Shown piece by piece: positions 43,938-53,836 of a DNA stretch of 64,000 nucleotides (position 1 is its first letter; each line of letters starts with the position of its first letter). Source of the DNA: Glaciecola sp048820975 (GTDB taxonomy: Bacteria; Pseudomonadota; Gammaproteobacteria; Enterobacterales; Alteromonadaceae); assembly GCF_048820975.1 (NCBI RefSeq), contig NZ_JBMEUF010000001.1, forward strand, positions 1,736,001-1,800,000, given 5' to 3'. The notes beneath the pieces were generated by a model. The model ran no database searches. It saw only the letters and a list, made by a program, of their open reading frames with translations, and was not told the origin of the DNA. The translations under genes and the position numbers were made by a program.

Positions 43938-44183
43938 ATATTTCTCCGCTCTGCGCAATCATGCGCTCAATTCAAAAAACAGGGCGCAGATTATATGGAA
44001 ACTTGTGCTTTGATACAAGAGGAAATTGCAGTTTATTTACACAATTATAGAGGATTCTTTTAAAACCACGCCCTCACTGCCTTATTAGACTCAAAAACAG
44101 GTACATATATTCACATACATCTAGAGTTAGTGTTCAATTAATGTAAAAATATGCCGCAAAGAATATCATCAAAATGCGGTTTC

Positions 44184-45155
44184 ATGGATCTTAACACAAT
44201 TAAAAGCTTGTCTGATACTGATATGCAAGCGGTCAATAAATTAATACAGCAGCAAGTATCTTCTGATGTAGTGCTTATAAACCAATTAGGGTTTTACATT
44301 GTAAGCAGTGGTGGCAAAAGGCTCCGCCCTTTATTAACCGTTCTTGCTGCTCGAGCATTAAACATCCAAAACACTGATCATCATACCTTAGCCGCTATTA
44401 TTGAGTTCATTCATACCGCAACGCTTTTACATGATGATGTAGTAGATGAATCTACCATGCGACGCGGTCGCGAAACCGCTAATGCGGTGTTTGGGAATCA
44501 AGCCAGTGTATTAGTTGGTGACTTTTTATACTCTCGCGCCTTTCAAATGATGGTGGGTTTGAAAAGAATGGCGGTGATGGAAGTGTTGTCTGATGCAACC
44601 AACCGTATAGCGCAAGGTGAAGTCATGCAGTTGATGAACGTGAATGACCCAGACACCAGCGAAGAAAGCTATATGGAAGTTATTTATAGCAAAACCGCTC
44701 GTTTGTTTGAAGCCGCTACGCAATTAGCGGCTGTACTTACTGATCAACCCCGCGAAATTGAAATAGCTATGCAAGATTATGGCAAGCACTTAGGCACTGC
44801 GTTTCAGCTTATAGATGACGTGCTTGATTACACTGCACAAGAAGATGAAATGGGTAAAAACGCTGGTGATGATTTAGCCGAAGGAAAACCTACTCTGCCA
44901 CTACTTCATGCTATGTGGCATGCTAAAGAAGAGGACGCAGCCTTAATAAGAAGCGCTATTGAAAACGCTGACGGCATGGCACATTTTGATCATATACTGA
45001 GTGTTATGGATAAACATGGCTCAATTGAATATACGCAACAAAAAGCCATAGAAGAATCGAATAAAGCAAAAGCCGCGCTTAGCCTCATTCCTGATTCACC
45101 TTATAAAGATGCCTTAATTGGCTTAGCTGATTTATCAGTTAATCGCGATAGTTAA
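44184..45155 (+). CDS. ispB: IspB, octaprenyl diphosphate synthase
   Basis: IspB builds the isoprenoid side chain of ubiquinone and menaquinone. The 323-residue protein has both Asp-rich motifs, LLHDDVVDE and LIDDVLDY, as well as GGKRLRPLL near the start. The start at 44184 (MDLNTIKSLS) is chosen by alignment to E. coli IspB; the frame extends 11 codons further upstream. Divergent position from rplU is conserved across gammaproteobacteria. The chain length of the product cannot be set from the sequence with certainty. Confidence 0.96.
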   Translation: MDLNTIKSLSDTDMQAVNKLIQQQVSSDVVLINQLGFYIVSSGGKRLRPLLTVLAARALNIQNTDHHTLAAIIEFIHTATLLHDDVVDESTMRRGRETANAVFGNQASVLVGDFLYSRAFQMMVGLKRMAVMEVLSDATNRIAQGEVMQLMNVNDPDTSEESYMEVIYSKTARLFEAATQLAAVLTDQPREIEIAMQDYGKHLGTAFQLIDDVLDYTAQEDEMGKNAGDDLAEGKPTLPLLHAMWHAKEEDAALIRSAIENADGMAHFDHILSVMDKHGSIEYTQQKAIEESNKAKAALSLIPDSPYKDALIGLADLSVNRDS

Positions 45156-45183
45156 AAAAAAGGGCAAGCCAAATAGCTTGCCC
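45154..45183 (-). terminator. Intrinsic terminator after rlmA
   Basis: GGGCAAGC (45162-45169) and GCTTGCCC (45176-45183) form an 8-bp stem with a 6-base loop. The T run is on the minus strand (45154-45161), so it acts on rlmA transcription, although it lies right beside the end of ispB. Confidence 0.8.
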
Positions 45184-45263
45184 GAAGACATCGATAAATC
45201 ATCTTTCGGATGACTTGATATAATAGTCCCACTTTTTGCGCTCAAAGAAACCTGTACTCCAGG

Positions 45264-46118
45264 CTAGTTTTGCGCCATATCTGCGTTTTGCATGACTTTT
45301 ATGTCAAAATCTATTTGTACACACTGCAGTTCTTGCATTAAGCGCAATTTATTTTCATTAGAAATAGTCCAATAAAACGGTGTCATCTTTAATAAATTGC
45401 TGCGCTGCTCTTCGTTGTGTAACTGTATTTCGAAAGACAAGCGCTCTTGGCTTACCATCTCAAAGCCGACTTGGGCTTGGTCACTTACATCATGCTCTTG
45501 AGGAGTATCGTAAATAATAGACTTCATTTGATGTAAGTGCTCACTAGCAGGGTTAACACTAATCCACTTACCTTCGGGTTTTAAAATACGCTTAATTTCC
45601 ACAGGTGAACTAGGCGCAAATATTTGCACCACATAATCTTGGCTGGCACTGGCGAGAGGAATATTATAGCAACTCGCCACGGCAAATTGGCTATGTGCCT
45701 TTGCCTTAGCTGCTTTTTGCACCGCTGATTTTGAAATATCAATGCCACTAGCTAAGACCTTCAATCCGCTCTTTTGAACAAGTTCTTGTATTTGGCGAAT
45801 GTAATAGCCTTCTCCGCAACCCGCATCAAATATGCTTACTTCCGTTTCTTTTTGTTCATGCCCCTGAGTAATAATGTGTGCAATTTTTTGAGCTAAGGGT
45901 AAATAATGATCTTGTGATAAAAAAGCACGCCTTGCTAAAACCATTTCATTATTGTCGCCTGGCGCTTTACTGTTCTTTTGATGAGCAAGCAATAAATTAA
46001 CATAGCCTTCTTTTGCTTTATCGAAGCTATGCTTATTCTCACAAAGCCACGTACGTTCAAGGAGTGTTAAAGCTTCCCCGCATGAAGGGCAGCGCCACGT
46101 AAATTGAGTATTTTCCAT
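45264..46118 (-). CDS. rlmA: RlmA, 23S rRNA (guanine-745-N1) methyltransferase
   Basis: RlmA methylates G745 of 23S rRNA with SAM. The 284-residue protein has an N-terminal zinc site (CPSCG...CENKHSF) followed by the family segment AKEGYVNLLLAHQKNSKAPG, and a Rossmann fold with IFDAGCGEGYYIRQI. The match to RlmA is strong at the N-terminus. It is 14 bases downstream of pepQ on the same strand and should be part of that transcript. Confidence 0.9.
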   Translation of the reverse strand: MENTQFTWRCPSCGEALTLLERTWLCENKHSFDKAKEGYVNLLLAHQKNSKAPGDNNEMVLARRAFLSQDHYLPLAQKIAHIITQGHEQKETEVSIFDAGCGEGYYIRQIQELVQKSGLKVLASGIDISKSAVQKAAKAKAHSQFAVASCYNIPLASASQDYVVQIFAPSSPVEIKRILKPEGKWISVNPASEHLHQMKSIIYDTPQEHDVSDQAQVGFEMVSQERLSFEIQLHNEEQRSNLLKMTPFYWTISNENKLRLMQELQCVQIDFDIKVMQNADMAQN

Positions 46119-46132
46119 AGTCAGGTTTAGCC

Positions 46133-47464
46133 TTACGCCAAACCGGCCTCTCTGGTCATATTTTCGTTGCGCTCACGATGCACTATTACGTTATCTTCAA
46201 TACGAATACCACCGAAAGGACGTAAGTTGTCAATTTCATTCCAGTTCATATATTTTGAATTTTCGCTGGCCTTTAAATCAGCAAGCAAACTGGGTATGAA
46301 ATAAAGACCCGGCTCTACCGTATATACATGATTAGCCTTTATGGTTCGTGTACAGCGCAAGAATGGATGTGCTTCAGGGCTAGGTTGCGGAGTGCCTCTA
46401 TCATCGGCAACGTGGCCAGCTACATCATGCACCTGAAGGCCTAGCATGTGGCCAATGCCATGAGGGAAAAACGTGCTGACTATGCCTTTTTCAACTGCAT
46501 CGCTAGGATCTAAATTCATCATATTAAAATCACGAAGAATGGTGGCAACGCCTAAATAAGCAGCTTCATGCAGGTCGCTATAGCTACGCTCAGGCTTTAG
46601 CATGTCAATTATACGCAAGTTTAAGGCATCAATCGCTTTAATCAAATCTGCAAATATATGCTCTTGAGTACAATAGGTGCGTGTTATATCAGCAGCATAG
46701 CCATGAAAATTAGCTCCGGCATCAATCAAAAATGACAAATGCTGTTTAGGCTTTTGCGTATCTACATGCATATAGTGCAAAATTGCACTGTGCTCATTAA
46801 GCGCCACGATATTATTGTAAGGCACATCGTTGTCACCCTGCTGAGCACCTAACAGGTAAGCTTGGTTAATTTCAAATTCACTAGCACCTGCGAAAAAAGC
46901 ATCTTTTGCGGCTTGGTGCGCATTCACGGCTATTTTATTTGAGGCGCGCATACAATCAAGTTCATAAGCCGTTTTATAAGCTCGATGAAAGTGTAAATAA
47001 TGTAAAACGCGGTCAGGATTTACTAGCTCAAAGCCTAATGCTTTAGCTACTTCTATATATTCACCAATGTATGCAAAACGGCTTTTATCATAAGGCAGAA
47101 ATTTCTCAACCCTATTAGCTTGTTTTAAATACACCACATCAAAATGCTCTACCCAAAAGTCAGTAGGTGTTTGCGGCACAACATGCCAAAAATCCACTGG
47201 CTGATAAAACACTAGCTTAGGTTTATCGACGCCATTAACTACCAACCAGCAATTGGGATTATCAATAACAGGTAACCAAGCTTTAAATTGCGGGTTAACT
47301 TTAAACGGATAGTTATTATCATCTAAGAATAAACGTTTACCTTGTCCTGAATGTATCACTAATCCATCAATACTCTCACGGGCTAAGGCTTCGCGCGTAC
47401 GCGCCTGTAAAATATCTATGTGTTGAGAATATAAGGTGCTATCGAATTCTTGCGTGTCTGTCAT
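46133..47464 (-). CDS. pepQ: PepQ, Xaa-Pro dipeptidase
   Basis: PepQ (prolidase, M24B) cleaves Xaa-Pro dipeptides in the cytoplasm and its family includes organophosphorus acid anhydrolases. The 443-residue protein fits E. coli PepQ length (443). The dimetal site is visible: DAGANFHGYAADITRTY (two Asp), FFPHGIGHMLGLQVHD (His), VYTVEPGLYFIP (Glu) and GGIRIEDNVIV (Glu). An upstream segment has RAYKTAYELDCMR. It lies close to slt and fadBA; in other gammaproteobacteria pepQ is next to fadBA too. Confidence 0.95.
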   Translation of the reverse strand: MTDTQEFDSTLYSQHIDILQARTREALARESIDGLVIHSGQGKRLFLDDNNYPFKVNPQFKAWLPVIDNPNCWLVVNGVDKPKLVFYQPVDFWHVVPQTPTDFWVEHFDVVYLKQANRVEKFLPYDKSRFAYIGEYIEVAKALGFELVNPDRVLHYLHFHRAYKTAYELDCMRASNKIAVNAHQAAKDAFFAGASEFEINQAYLLGAQQGDNDVPYNNIVALNEHSAILHYMHVDTQKPKQHLSFLIDAGANFHGYAADITRTYCTQEHIFADLIKAIDALNLRIIDMLKPERSYSDLHEAAYLGVATILRDFNMMNLDPSDAVEKGIVSTFFPHGIGHMLGLQVHDVAGHVADDRGTPQPSPEAHPFLRCTRTIKANHVYTVEPGLYFIPSLLADLKASENSKYMNWNEIDNLRPFGGIRIEDNVIVHRERNENMTREAGLA

Positions 47465-47590
47465 GGCGTGCTCTATGTTTATTATTGGTATTTTTTAACA
47501 GCGAAATAATATCACAAGCGAAGTCACTCGTCAGGTTAAGGCATGAAAACCCACCATGTAGCAGGCCTTCTTAGTTAATTCACAATAAAT

Positions 47591-49672
47591 TTATAACGAA
47601 ACGGGGATATCGGTGTGAATCAAGTCGTTAAAAACCTTGCTTGAATTGGCAGTTACAGTGCCATCCTCATTTAATTGTGAATGATATATTTGCTTATAAG
47701 CCATCACGGCCTTCACGTAATTGCGAGTTTCTTTGTAAGGAATGAGTTCAACCCAAATATCAGCTTCTAGAGCTTCGTTTTCGGGCAACCACTGCTTAAC
47801 ACGGCGCCATCCTGCGTTATAAGACGCGGTTGCCAAAATACTATTGTTATTTAACTTATTCATTAAGTAACGTAAGTATTTATTGCCAATTTTAACGTTA
47901 GTATTAGCATCTAAAAGTTGGCGTGCAGTTATTCGGCGTTTTTCGAGATATTTGGCTGTACTTGGTAACACTTGCATTAAGCCTCGCGCATTCGCCGGTG
48001 ATACCGCATCAGGCATAAACGAACTCTCGCGCCGCGCTATGGCAAATGCCCACTCCGGTTCAATCTTATTTTTTAATGCCTCTTTTACAATAATGTCCTC
48101 AAAGGCAGTAGGGAAACGACGTTTAACATCATCTAAATATCCTTCTCGAGAGAATGTAAATATGCTTTGGTCATGCCATTCCCAAGCGCTTGAAATAACT
48201 GCAGCGGCGAGTTTGTCAGCCTGATCCAGCTGACGCTGAGCATGGCGCCACTCTAAGCGAGCTTCATGAAAACGCTCAAGCTTGCGTAATTCAAATGCTC
48301 GTTGCGTTTCAGGTAATGCAAGTACTGCCTGCACTGACTGCTCGCTAACGCTCACAGGCGCGTTTTCTAATTGATGGGCTTGCCCTAGTCTCGCGCTAGC
48401 CAAAAAACCGTAATAATGACGTTCTTCAGCCAGCTGTTGGTACAAGACTTTTGCTTCATTTTGCCTACCCAAGTGCTCATACGCGCGCGCCAACCAGTAC
48501 GAATAAGCGTTTTCAGATACCTTTTGTGCTGGCGAATTTTCAATTAATAAAATGACACGCGCCCAATCTTGTTGCTTCAATAAGTGCGCCAAATGCCAAC
48601 GCGTCACAGCGGTATCATCACTTATGGCATCGGCCTTTAATAAGTACTCACTTGCCTTTTGATGATCATCAATGGCTAATTTAATAGCAAACTGCCCATA
48701 AACACGTGACTTCTGTGCGTTGGTGAAAATCACCTTTTGTTCCGCTTTTTTAAGGGTTTTTAAGGCTAACTCAGTATTACGCCAAATTAATCGAGACAAA
48801 CCATAATGCATAATCTCGGCTTCCACCAAAGGGTACTTGGAGGGAAACAACGAGGTTTTTGCGACACTTGCTGGGTCACGACGAGTTTTATGCCATAAAT
48901 CTGCTAGGTATTTTTTATCATCATCTAATAAACCCTTTAAATAAGGGATTAATGTATGGCTCCCGCCATCGGCTGCCTTTTTAATTCTCAATAAAACTAA
49001 ATCTTCACTTAACTGCCCCGCCTTTTGCCAACGTTTAAAAATGCTGTCACATTCTTTTGGCTGCGAACGACCAACCGTCCATAAATCAGCAATTGCACTG
49101 TATAGCTGGGTTTCATCTACACCTTGTGATATTTGAAAGGATAAAAATGAGCATGCGAGTTTGGCATCACGACTAGGCGTATAATAGTGAATAAACTTTT
49201 TTGCTTCATTTTTACGCGCTAAGTACTTTAGCCACTTTGAGTGTAATTTATTGGCTAAAGGTGTATCTGCATAACGCGTTAAAAAGGCGCTAATTTGAGC
49301 TTCATCATTCAGGCGAATGTTGTCACCTAGTTTTCGCGCAAGCAAATAGGGAACTAAGGGATAGTCGCCCAAACTTTGAGCGGCTTCGGCTAAATCTTGA
49401 CTATCCATCTTCCACACTGACTTTTCTAAACGTAAAAATTGCGCACGCTGTTTTTCGCGCTCAGGTGAATCTAAATTATATTGAAAACTCGTATTAGCAA
49501 GGTGTGTTTGCTCGGCAGCAATAGCTTTAGCGAGTGGCGCGAGCATTAATAAACATAAGGGAATAGATACATTTCGCAAATACTTCAGTGTATTTAGAAG
49601 TGGCTTATGGTTTGATAAAAAATCAGGAGAAAAAACCATTAAATCGATAAATTTGAAACCCGCTTTGAGCAT
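47591..49672 (-). CDS. slt: Slt, soluble lytic murein transglycosylase
   Basis: Slt70-like enzymes cleave glycan strands in the periplasm and release anhydro-muropeptides. The 693-residue protein has an N-terminal signal region (hydrophobic run about residues 36-50, then AAEQ), a long superhelical U/L domain, and a C-terminal SLT domain with the catalytic Glu in ARRESSFMPDAVSPANARGLMQVL and TASYNAGWRRVKQWL. The start at 49672 has a GAGG about 10 bases ahead, which gives a longer-than-usual leader; an ATG at 49639 is a possible alternative. Confidence 0.93.
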   Translation of the reverse strand: MLKAGFKFIDLMVFSPDFLSNHKPLLNTLKYLRNVSIPLCLLMLAPLAKAIAAEQTHLANTSFQYNLDSPEREKQRAQFLRLEKSVWKMDSQDLAEAAQSLGDYPLVPYLLARKLGDNIRLNDEAQISAFLTRYADTPLANKLHSKWLKYLARKNEAKKFIHYYTPSRDAKLACSFLSFQISQGVDETQLYSAIADLWTVGRSQPKECDSIFKRWQKAGQLSEDLVLLRIKKAADGGSHTLIPYLKGLLDDDKKYLADLWHKTRRDPASVAKTSLFPSKYPLVEAEIMHYGLSRLIWRNTELALKTLKKAEQKVIFTNAQKSRVYGQFAIKLAIDDHQKASEYLLKADAISDDTAVTRWHLAHLLKQQDWARVILLIENSPAQKVSENAYSYWLARAYEHLGRQNEAKVLYQQLAEERHYYGFLASARLGQAHQLENAPVSVSEQSVQAVLALPETQRAFELRKLERFHEARLEWRHAQRQLDQADKLAAAVISSAWEWHDQSIFTFSREGYLDDVKRRFPTAFEDIIVKEALKNKIEPEWAFAIARRESSFMPDAVSPANARGLMQVLPSTAKYLEKRRITARQLLDANTNVKIGNKYLRYLMNKLNNNSILATASYNAGWRRVKQWLPENEALEADIWVELIPYKETRNYVKAVMAYKQIYHSQLNEDGTVTANSSKVFNDLIHTDIPVSL

Positions 49673-50087
49673 TAACTCACTACCTCGTATAAATTTAAAT
49701 GTGGAGCATCAAGGTGAATTTGTTGTTATAGTGCGCAACATTCACAAGATGTCTGACCAGTATTCACGCTACTACTGCTTATTTAGCAAAAAAAGAAGAA
49801 AACTCATGGATGAATAGCGTAGTATTTACGGCAACATATTTTATACAATCTTTTAAAGATTAAGTTCGATGTGTTTGGATACTTATTTTAGCCTATCACT
49901 CCTAGACTAAAGTACATAGTTAAAAAGTATACTTTTTAAACATATTAATATGAGTTATACAATACTCGTAAACGAACAAGCAATTATACTGTCTATACAT
50001 TACGTATCGGCACAAAACACAAGTAGATAAAGTAATAATTAACATTCTTTAATCAGCATTTATCAATTATTTAAACAGGAGATAAAG
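49673..50087. other. 415-base divergent intergenic region, slt / fadB
   Basis: This region should hold promoters for slt and for fadBA. No gene was recognised. It contains a 20-bp perfect palindrome at 49920-49939, listed separately. No site resembling the E. coli FadR operator was found. Confidence 0.6.
49920..49939. promoter_or_regulatory. 20-bp perfect palindrome upstream of fadBA
   Basis: TTAAAAAGTATACTTTTTAA reads the same on both strands with no spacer. It lies about 150 bases before the fadB start and 250 before slt. It could be an operator of a regulator of fatty-acid use; its base composition could also favour cruciform DNA. No known consensus was matched. Confidence 0.5.
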
Positions 50088-52238
50088 ATGATATATGAAG
50101 GCAAGTGTCTCTCGGTAAGCATGACCGACGAGGGGATTGCTGAACTGGTCTTTAATGCCCAAGGTTCAGTAAACAAATTTGACCAAATTACTGTAACAGA
50201 GTTAGGTGAAGCCACAGCTGCTTTACAAACTGCTGATGGCGTAAAAGGAGTGCTAGTTCGCTCTGACAAATCTACATTTATTGTAGGCGCAGATATCACC
50301 GAGTTCACGGCCCTGTTCGCTTTAGAAGAATCGGAAGTACTAGAATGGGTAGCCAAGACGTCACAAGTGTTTAACCACTTTGAAGACTTACCTTTCCCTA
50401 CTATATGTGCCATTAATGGCTTTGCATTAGGTGGCGGATGTGAAATGACTTTAGCTTGCGACCTTCGAGTTGCCGACACTACCGCTAAAATTGGCTTACC
50501 GGAAGTTAAGCTTGGCCTTATGCCCGGATTTGGTGGCACAGTTAGATTGCCTCGCGTAATAGGTTCAGACAATGCCTTAGAGTGGATGACCACCGGACGC
50601 GATCGCAATGGCCAAAAAGCATTAGCTGAAGGCGCTGTGGATGCAGTTGTAGCGCCAGAAGCCTTGCATCAGGCGGCCAGAACAATGTTGCTTAGCGCAA
50701 TTAACGGTAAGTTAGATTGGCAAGCTCGCAGAGCGCAAAAATTAGCGCCCTTAAGCCTAAATACTAACGAAGCAATGATGAGCTTCTCAACGGCTGCCGC
50801 CATGGTATTTGCTCAAGCGGGGAAACACTATCCTGCTCCGCATAAAATGGTTGAAACAGTTCAAAAAGCCTCTGCTAGCGGTAGAGATGGCGCATTAAAA
50901 CTTGAAAACGAAGGTTTTGTTGCACTTGCTAAAACAGATGCATGCCAAGCTCAAGTGGGTATATTCTTAGCTGACCAACTTGTAAAAGCTAAAGGCAAGA
51001 AAATGGCTAAAGCGGCCACTAAATCTGTTGCTAGCCATGCGGTACTTGGCGCTGGCATTATGGGTGGCGGTATTGCGTATCAAGGTGCGGTTAAAGGCAT
51101 CCCAACTGTGATGAAAGATATTGCGCAACCTGCTCTGGATTTAGGCTTGAACGAAGCGGCTAAAATTCTTGGAAAAGGAATGGAGCGCGGCAAGGTAAAT
51201 GCGAAAACAATGGCATCTACCCTGAACAATATTTCTGCCACCTTGGATATGAATGCTATTGCTCATACTGACCTAGTAATTGAGGCCGTAGTAGAAAACC
51301 CGAACGTTAAAGCAGCGGTACTAAAAGAAACAGAAGAAACGGTAGCAGACGATGCAATTATCTGTTCTAACACGTCTACTATTTCTATTAACCAGTTAGC
51401 GAAAGCCTTAAATAAGCCTGAGCGTTTCTGCGGTATGCACTTCTTTAACCCTGTGCACAAAATGCCATTAGTTGAAATTATTCGCGGTGAAAACACCAGC
51501 GATGCAACCATTTCAGCCGTAGTTGCGGCCACCCTTAAAATGGGTAAAACCCCAATTGTGGTGAATGACTGCCCAGGTTTCCTAGTTAACCGTGTATTGT
51601 TCCCTTACTTTGCTGGCTTTAGCCACCTGTTAATTGATGGCGCTGACTTTACCGCTGTTGATAAAGTAATGGAGAAAATCTTTGGCTGGCCAATGGGCCC
51701 TGCATACTTACTTGACGTAGTAGGCATGGACACAGCTGATCACGCTTCTGGTGTAATGTCTGACGGCATCCCTGAGCGCATGCAAAAGATTGAAAATGAT
51801 CCAGTAACGCTTCTGTACTCAAATAAACGACTTGGTCAGAAAAATGGCAAAGGTTTCTACAACTACGGCACTGACAAACGTGGTCGCCCTAGTAAGTCAC
51901 CTGCACCTGAAGCTTATTCATTGTTTGAAGGCCACGTGGCAGAAAAGCGTGATTTTGATGCCGATGAAATTATCGCTCGCGTAATGATCCCCATGGCAAA
52001 TGAAGCGATTCGTTGTTTAGAAGAAGGCATAGTGGGCAGCGCGGCTGAAGCCGATATGGCGCTACTTTATGGCTTAGGTTTCCCTCCGTTTAGAGGCGGT
52101 ATTTTCCGTTACATCGAAACAATGGGATTAGATAACTTTGTTGCACTTGCTGACAAATACGCTGACCTAGGACCAATTTACCAAATTAGTGACGGTGTAC
52201 GCGAAATGGCGGCATCGGGCAAGTCTTACTTCGCCTAA
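50088..52238 (+). CDS. fadB: FadB, fatty-acid oxidation complex alpha subunit
   Basis: FadB is the multifunctional enzyme of beta-oxidation with enoyl-CoA hydratase and 3-hydroxyacyl-CoA dehydrogenase activities. The 716-residue length matches E. coli FadB (729). The hydratase part has FALGGGCEMTLACD and GLPEVKLGLMPGFGGTVRLPR with the catalytic Glu residues. The dehydrogenase part has the NAD motif VLGAGIMGGGIAYQGA and GMHFFNPVHKMPLVE with the catalytic His. An AGGAG lies upstream of the ATG. fadA follows after 18 bases. Confidence 0.97.
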   Translation: MIYEGKCLSVSMTDEGIAELVFNAQGSVNKFDQITVTELGEATAALQTADGVKGVLVRSDKSTFIVGADITEFTALFALEESEVLEWVAKTSQVFNHFEDLPFPTICAINGFALGGGCEMTLACDLRVADTTAKIGLPEVKLGLMPGFGGTVRLPRVIGSDNALEWMTTGRDRNGQKALAEGAVDAVVAPEALHQAARTMLLSAINGKLDWQARRAQKLAPLSLNTNEAMMSFSTAAAMVFAQAGKHYPAPHKMVETVQKASASGRDGALKLENEGFVALAKTDACQAQVGIFLADQLVKAKGKKMAKAATKSVASHAVLGAGIMGGGIAYQGAVKGIPTVMKDIAQPALDLGLNEAAKILGKGMERGKVNAKTMASTLNNISATLDMNAIAHTDLVIEAVVENPNVKAAVLKETEETVADDAIICSNTSTISINQLAKALNKPERFCGMHFFNPVHKMPLVEIIRGENTSDATISAVVAATLKMGKTPIVVNDCPGFLVNRVLFPYFAGFSHLLIDGADFTAVDKVMEKIFGWPMGPAYLLDVVGMDTADHASGVMSDGIPERMQKIENDPVTLLYSNKRLGQKNGKGFYNYGTDKRGRPSKSPAPEAYSLFEGHVAEKRDFDADEIIARVMIPMANEAIRCLEEGIVGSAAEADMALLYGLGFPPFRGGIFRYIETMGLDNFVALADKYADLGPIYQISDGVREMAASGKSYFA

Positions 52239-52256
52239 GCACAAAGGAGAATAAAT

Positions 52257-53420
52257 ATGAAAGATGTAGTAGTTATCGATTGTATCCGTACCCCTATGGG
52301 ACGTTCAAAAGGCGGCGTTTTTCGTAACGTGCGCGCGGAAACTTTATCAGCGCACCTAATGAGCAAGTTACTTGAACGTAACCCCAACTTGGATCCAACA
52401 GAAATTGAAGACATTATTTGGGGCTGCGTGCAGCAAACCAAAGAACAAGGCTTTAACGTTGCAAGAAACGCACAACTGTTGACTGATATCCCAAGAAGTA
52501 CGGGCGCTGTAACAGTTAACCGTTTATGTGGTTCTTCAATGCAAGCGCTACATGATGCGGTTTCAGGCATTATGACTGGCCGCGGTGATGTTTACATGAT
52601 TGGCGGTGTTGAGCACATGGGGCACGTTCCTATGAACTACAACATTGATTTTCATCCAGGCCTAGCGAAGCACACTGCAAAAGCGTCGGGCAGCATGGGT
52701 ATGACAGCTGAATTGTTAGGTCGTCAAAATGGTATTACTCGTGAAATGCAAGATGCCTTTGGCGCGCGCTCACATCAATATGCGCACAAAGCAGCGTTAA
52801 ACGGCGGTTGGGACAACGAAATTGTGGCAACTGAAGGCCATGATGAAAACGGTCTATTAACCTTAGTTGAGCAAGACGAAGTGATTCGTCCTGAAACTAC
52901 GGCTGAAACGCTTGCCGGTTTACGCCCAGTGTTTGATCCAGTCAACGGAACAGTTACTGCTGGAACATCATCGGCAATATCAGACGGCGCGTCAGCAATG
53001 CTAATAATGTCGGCTGATAAAGCAAAAGCAATGGGTCTTACCCCTCGTGCAAAAATTAAAGCAATGGCTGTAGCCGGATGTGATGCAGCAATTATGGGCT
53101 TTGGCCCAGTACCTGCAACTAAGAAAGCTTTACAACGTGCTGGCATGACCATGGACGATATTGAGATTGCAGAATTTAATGAAGCGTTTGCAGCTCAAGC
53201 ATTATCATGTATTAAGCACCTTGGCTGGTTAGATACTTACGAAGAGAAAGTAAACCTTAAGGGAGGCGCTATTGCACTTGGTCATCCTTTAGGTTGTTCT
53301 GGCTCACGTATTTCGACCACGCTAATAAATGTAATGGAAGATAATAATAAGTCTGTTGGCTTGGCAACAATGTGTATTGGTTTAGGCCAAGGCATAGCCA
53401 CTATCTTCGAGCGCGTATAA
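52257..53420 (+). CDS. fadA: FadA, acetyl-CoA C-acyltransferase
   Basis: FadA is the thiolase subunit that releases acetyl-CoA in beta-oxidation. The 387-residue protein has the nucleophile cysteine in VNRLCGSSMQALHDA, the NEAFAAQAL motif, and the closing GGAIALGHPLGCSGSR and CIGLGQG motifs with the second active-site Cys. AAGGAG precedes the ATG. It is the second gene of fadBA and is followed by a terminator. Confidence 0.98.
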   Translation: MKDVVVIDCIRTPMGRSKGGVFRNVRAETLSAHLMSKLLERNPNLDPTEIEDIIWGCVQQTKEQGFNVARNAQLLTDIPRSTGAVTVNRLCGSSMQALHDAVSGIMTGRGDVYMIGGVEHMGHVPMNYNIDFHPGLAKHTAKASGSMGMTAELLGRQNGITREMQDAFGARSHQYAHKAALNGGWDNEIVATEGHDENGLLTLVEQDEVIRPETTAETLAGLRPVFDPVNGTVTAGTSSAISDGASAMLIMSADKAKAMGLTPRAKIKAMAVAGCDAAIMGFGPVPATKKALQRAGMTMDDIEIAEFNEAFAAQALSCIKHLGWLDTYEEKVNLKGGAIALGHPLGCSGSRISTTLINVMEDNNKSVGLATMCIGLGQGIATIFERV

Positions 53421-53468
53421 ATATACGTAAACAATTACGCTAAAACTTATTTGGCGTAACAAGAAACG

Positions 53469-53503
53469 AAAAAACCAGTTTAAACATTTAAACTGGTTTT
53501 TTT
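53469..53503 (+). terminator. Intrinsic terminator after fadBA
   Basis: AAAACCAGTTTAAA (53471-53484) and TTTAAACTGGTTTT (53487-53500) form a long stem, followed by further Ts. It lies 50 bases beyond the fadA stop. Confidence 0.9.
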
Positions 53504-53552
53504 ATATCTGAATTCTGTATAGCACTGTTTATATTTCATAAACTGCAGATAC

Positions 53553-53581
53553 AAAAATGGCACCTTATCAGTGCCATTTTT
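53553..53581 (-). terminator. Intrinsic terminator after the cold-shock gene
   Basis: AAAAATGGCAC (53553-53563) and GTGCCATTTTT (53571-53581) form an 11-bp stem with a 7-base loop, 46 bases beyond the csp stop, with Ts at the end on the minus strand. A small extra hairpin AGAGAAA-TAAA-TTTCTCT lies at 53584-53601. Confidence 0.85.
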
Positions 53582-53626
53582 AAAGAGAAATAAATTTCTC
53601 TTAGTTCAAGCTAACGAACTAGAAAC

Positions 53627-53836
53627 TTATAGCGTTTCTACGTTTGCAGCTTGAAGACCTTTTTGGCCTTCTTCAACTTCAAAAGATACGCGCTGACCTT
53701 CTGGAAGCGTTTTATAACCTTCAGCAACGATAGCACGGAAATGAACGAAAACGTCCTTGCCGCCATTATCTTGCGTTAAAAAACCGTAACCTTTTTCAGG
53801 GTTGAACCACTTAACTGTGCCTGTAACTTTAGACAT
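53627..53836 (-). CDS. CspA-family cold-shock RNA chaperone
   Basis: The 69-residue protein is a single cold-shock domain with the RNP motifs KGYGFL and VFVHF. The start at 53836 (MSKVTGTVKWFNPEKG) is chosen because GAGG lies 6-9 bases upstream and the length is standard; the frame runs on for 11 codons before it. It is monocistronic. A hairpin at 53864-53879 in the leader may take part in temperature control, as leaders of cspA do. Confidence 0.97.
   Translation of the reverse strand: MSKVTGTVKWFNPEKGYGFLTQDNGGKDVFVHFRAIVAEGYKTLPEGQRVSFEVEEGQKGLQAANVETL

Noticed and set aside
43599..44063. A 154-codon open frame on the plus strand across rplU and the rplU-ispB gap
   Set aside because: It overlaps rplU antisense, shows no family features, and the divergent ribosomal promoter must lie here.
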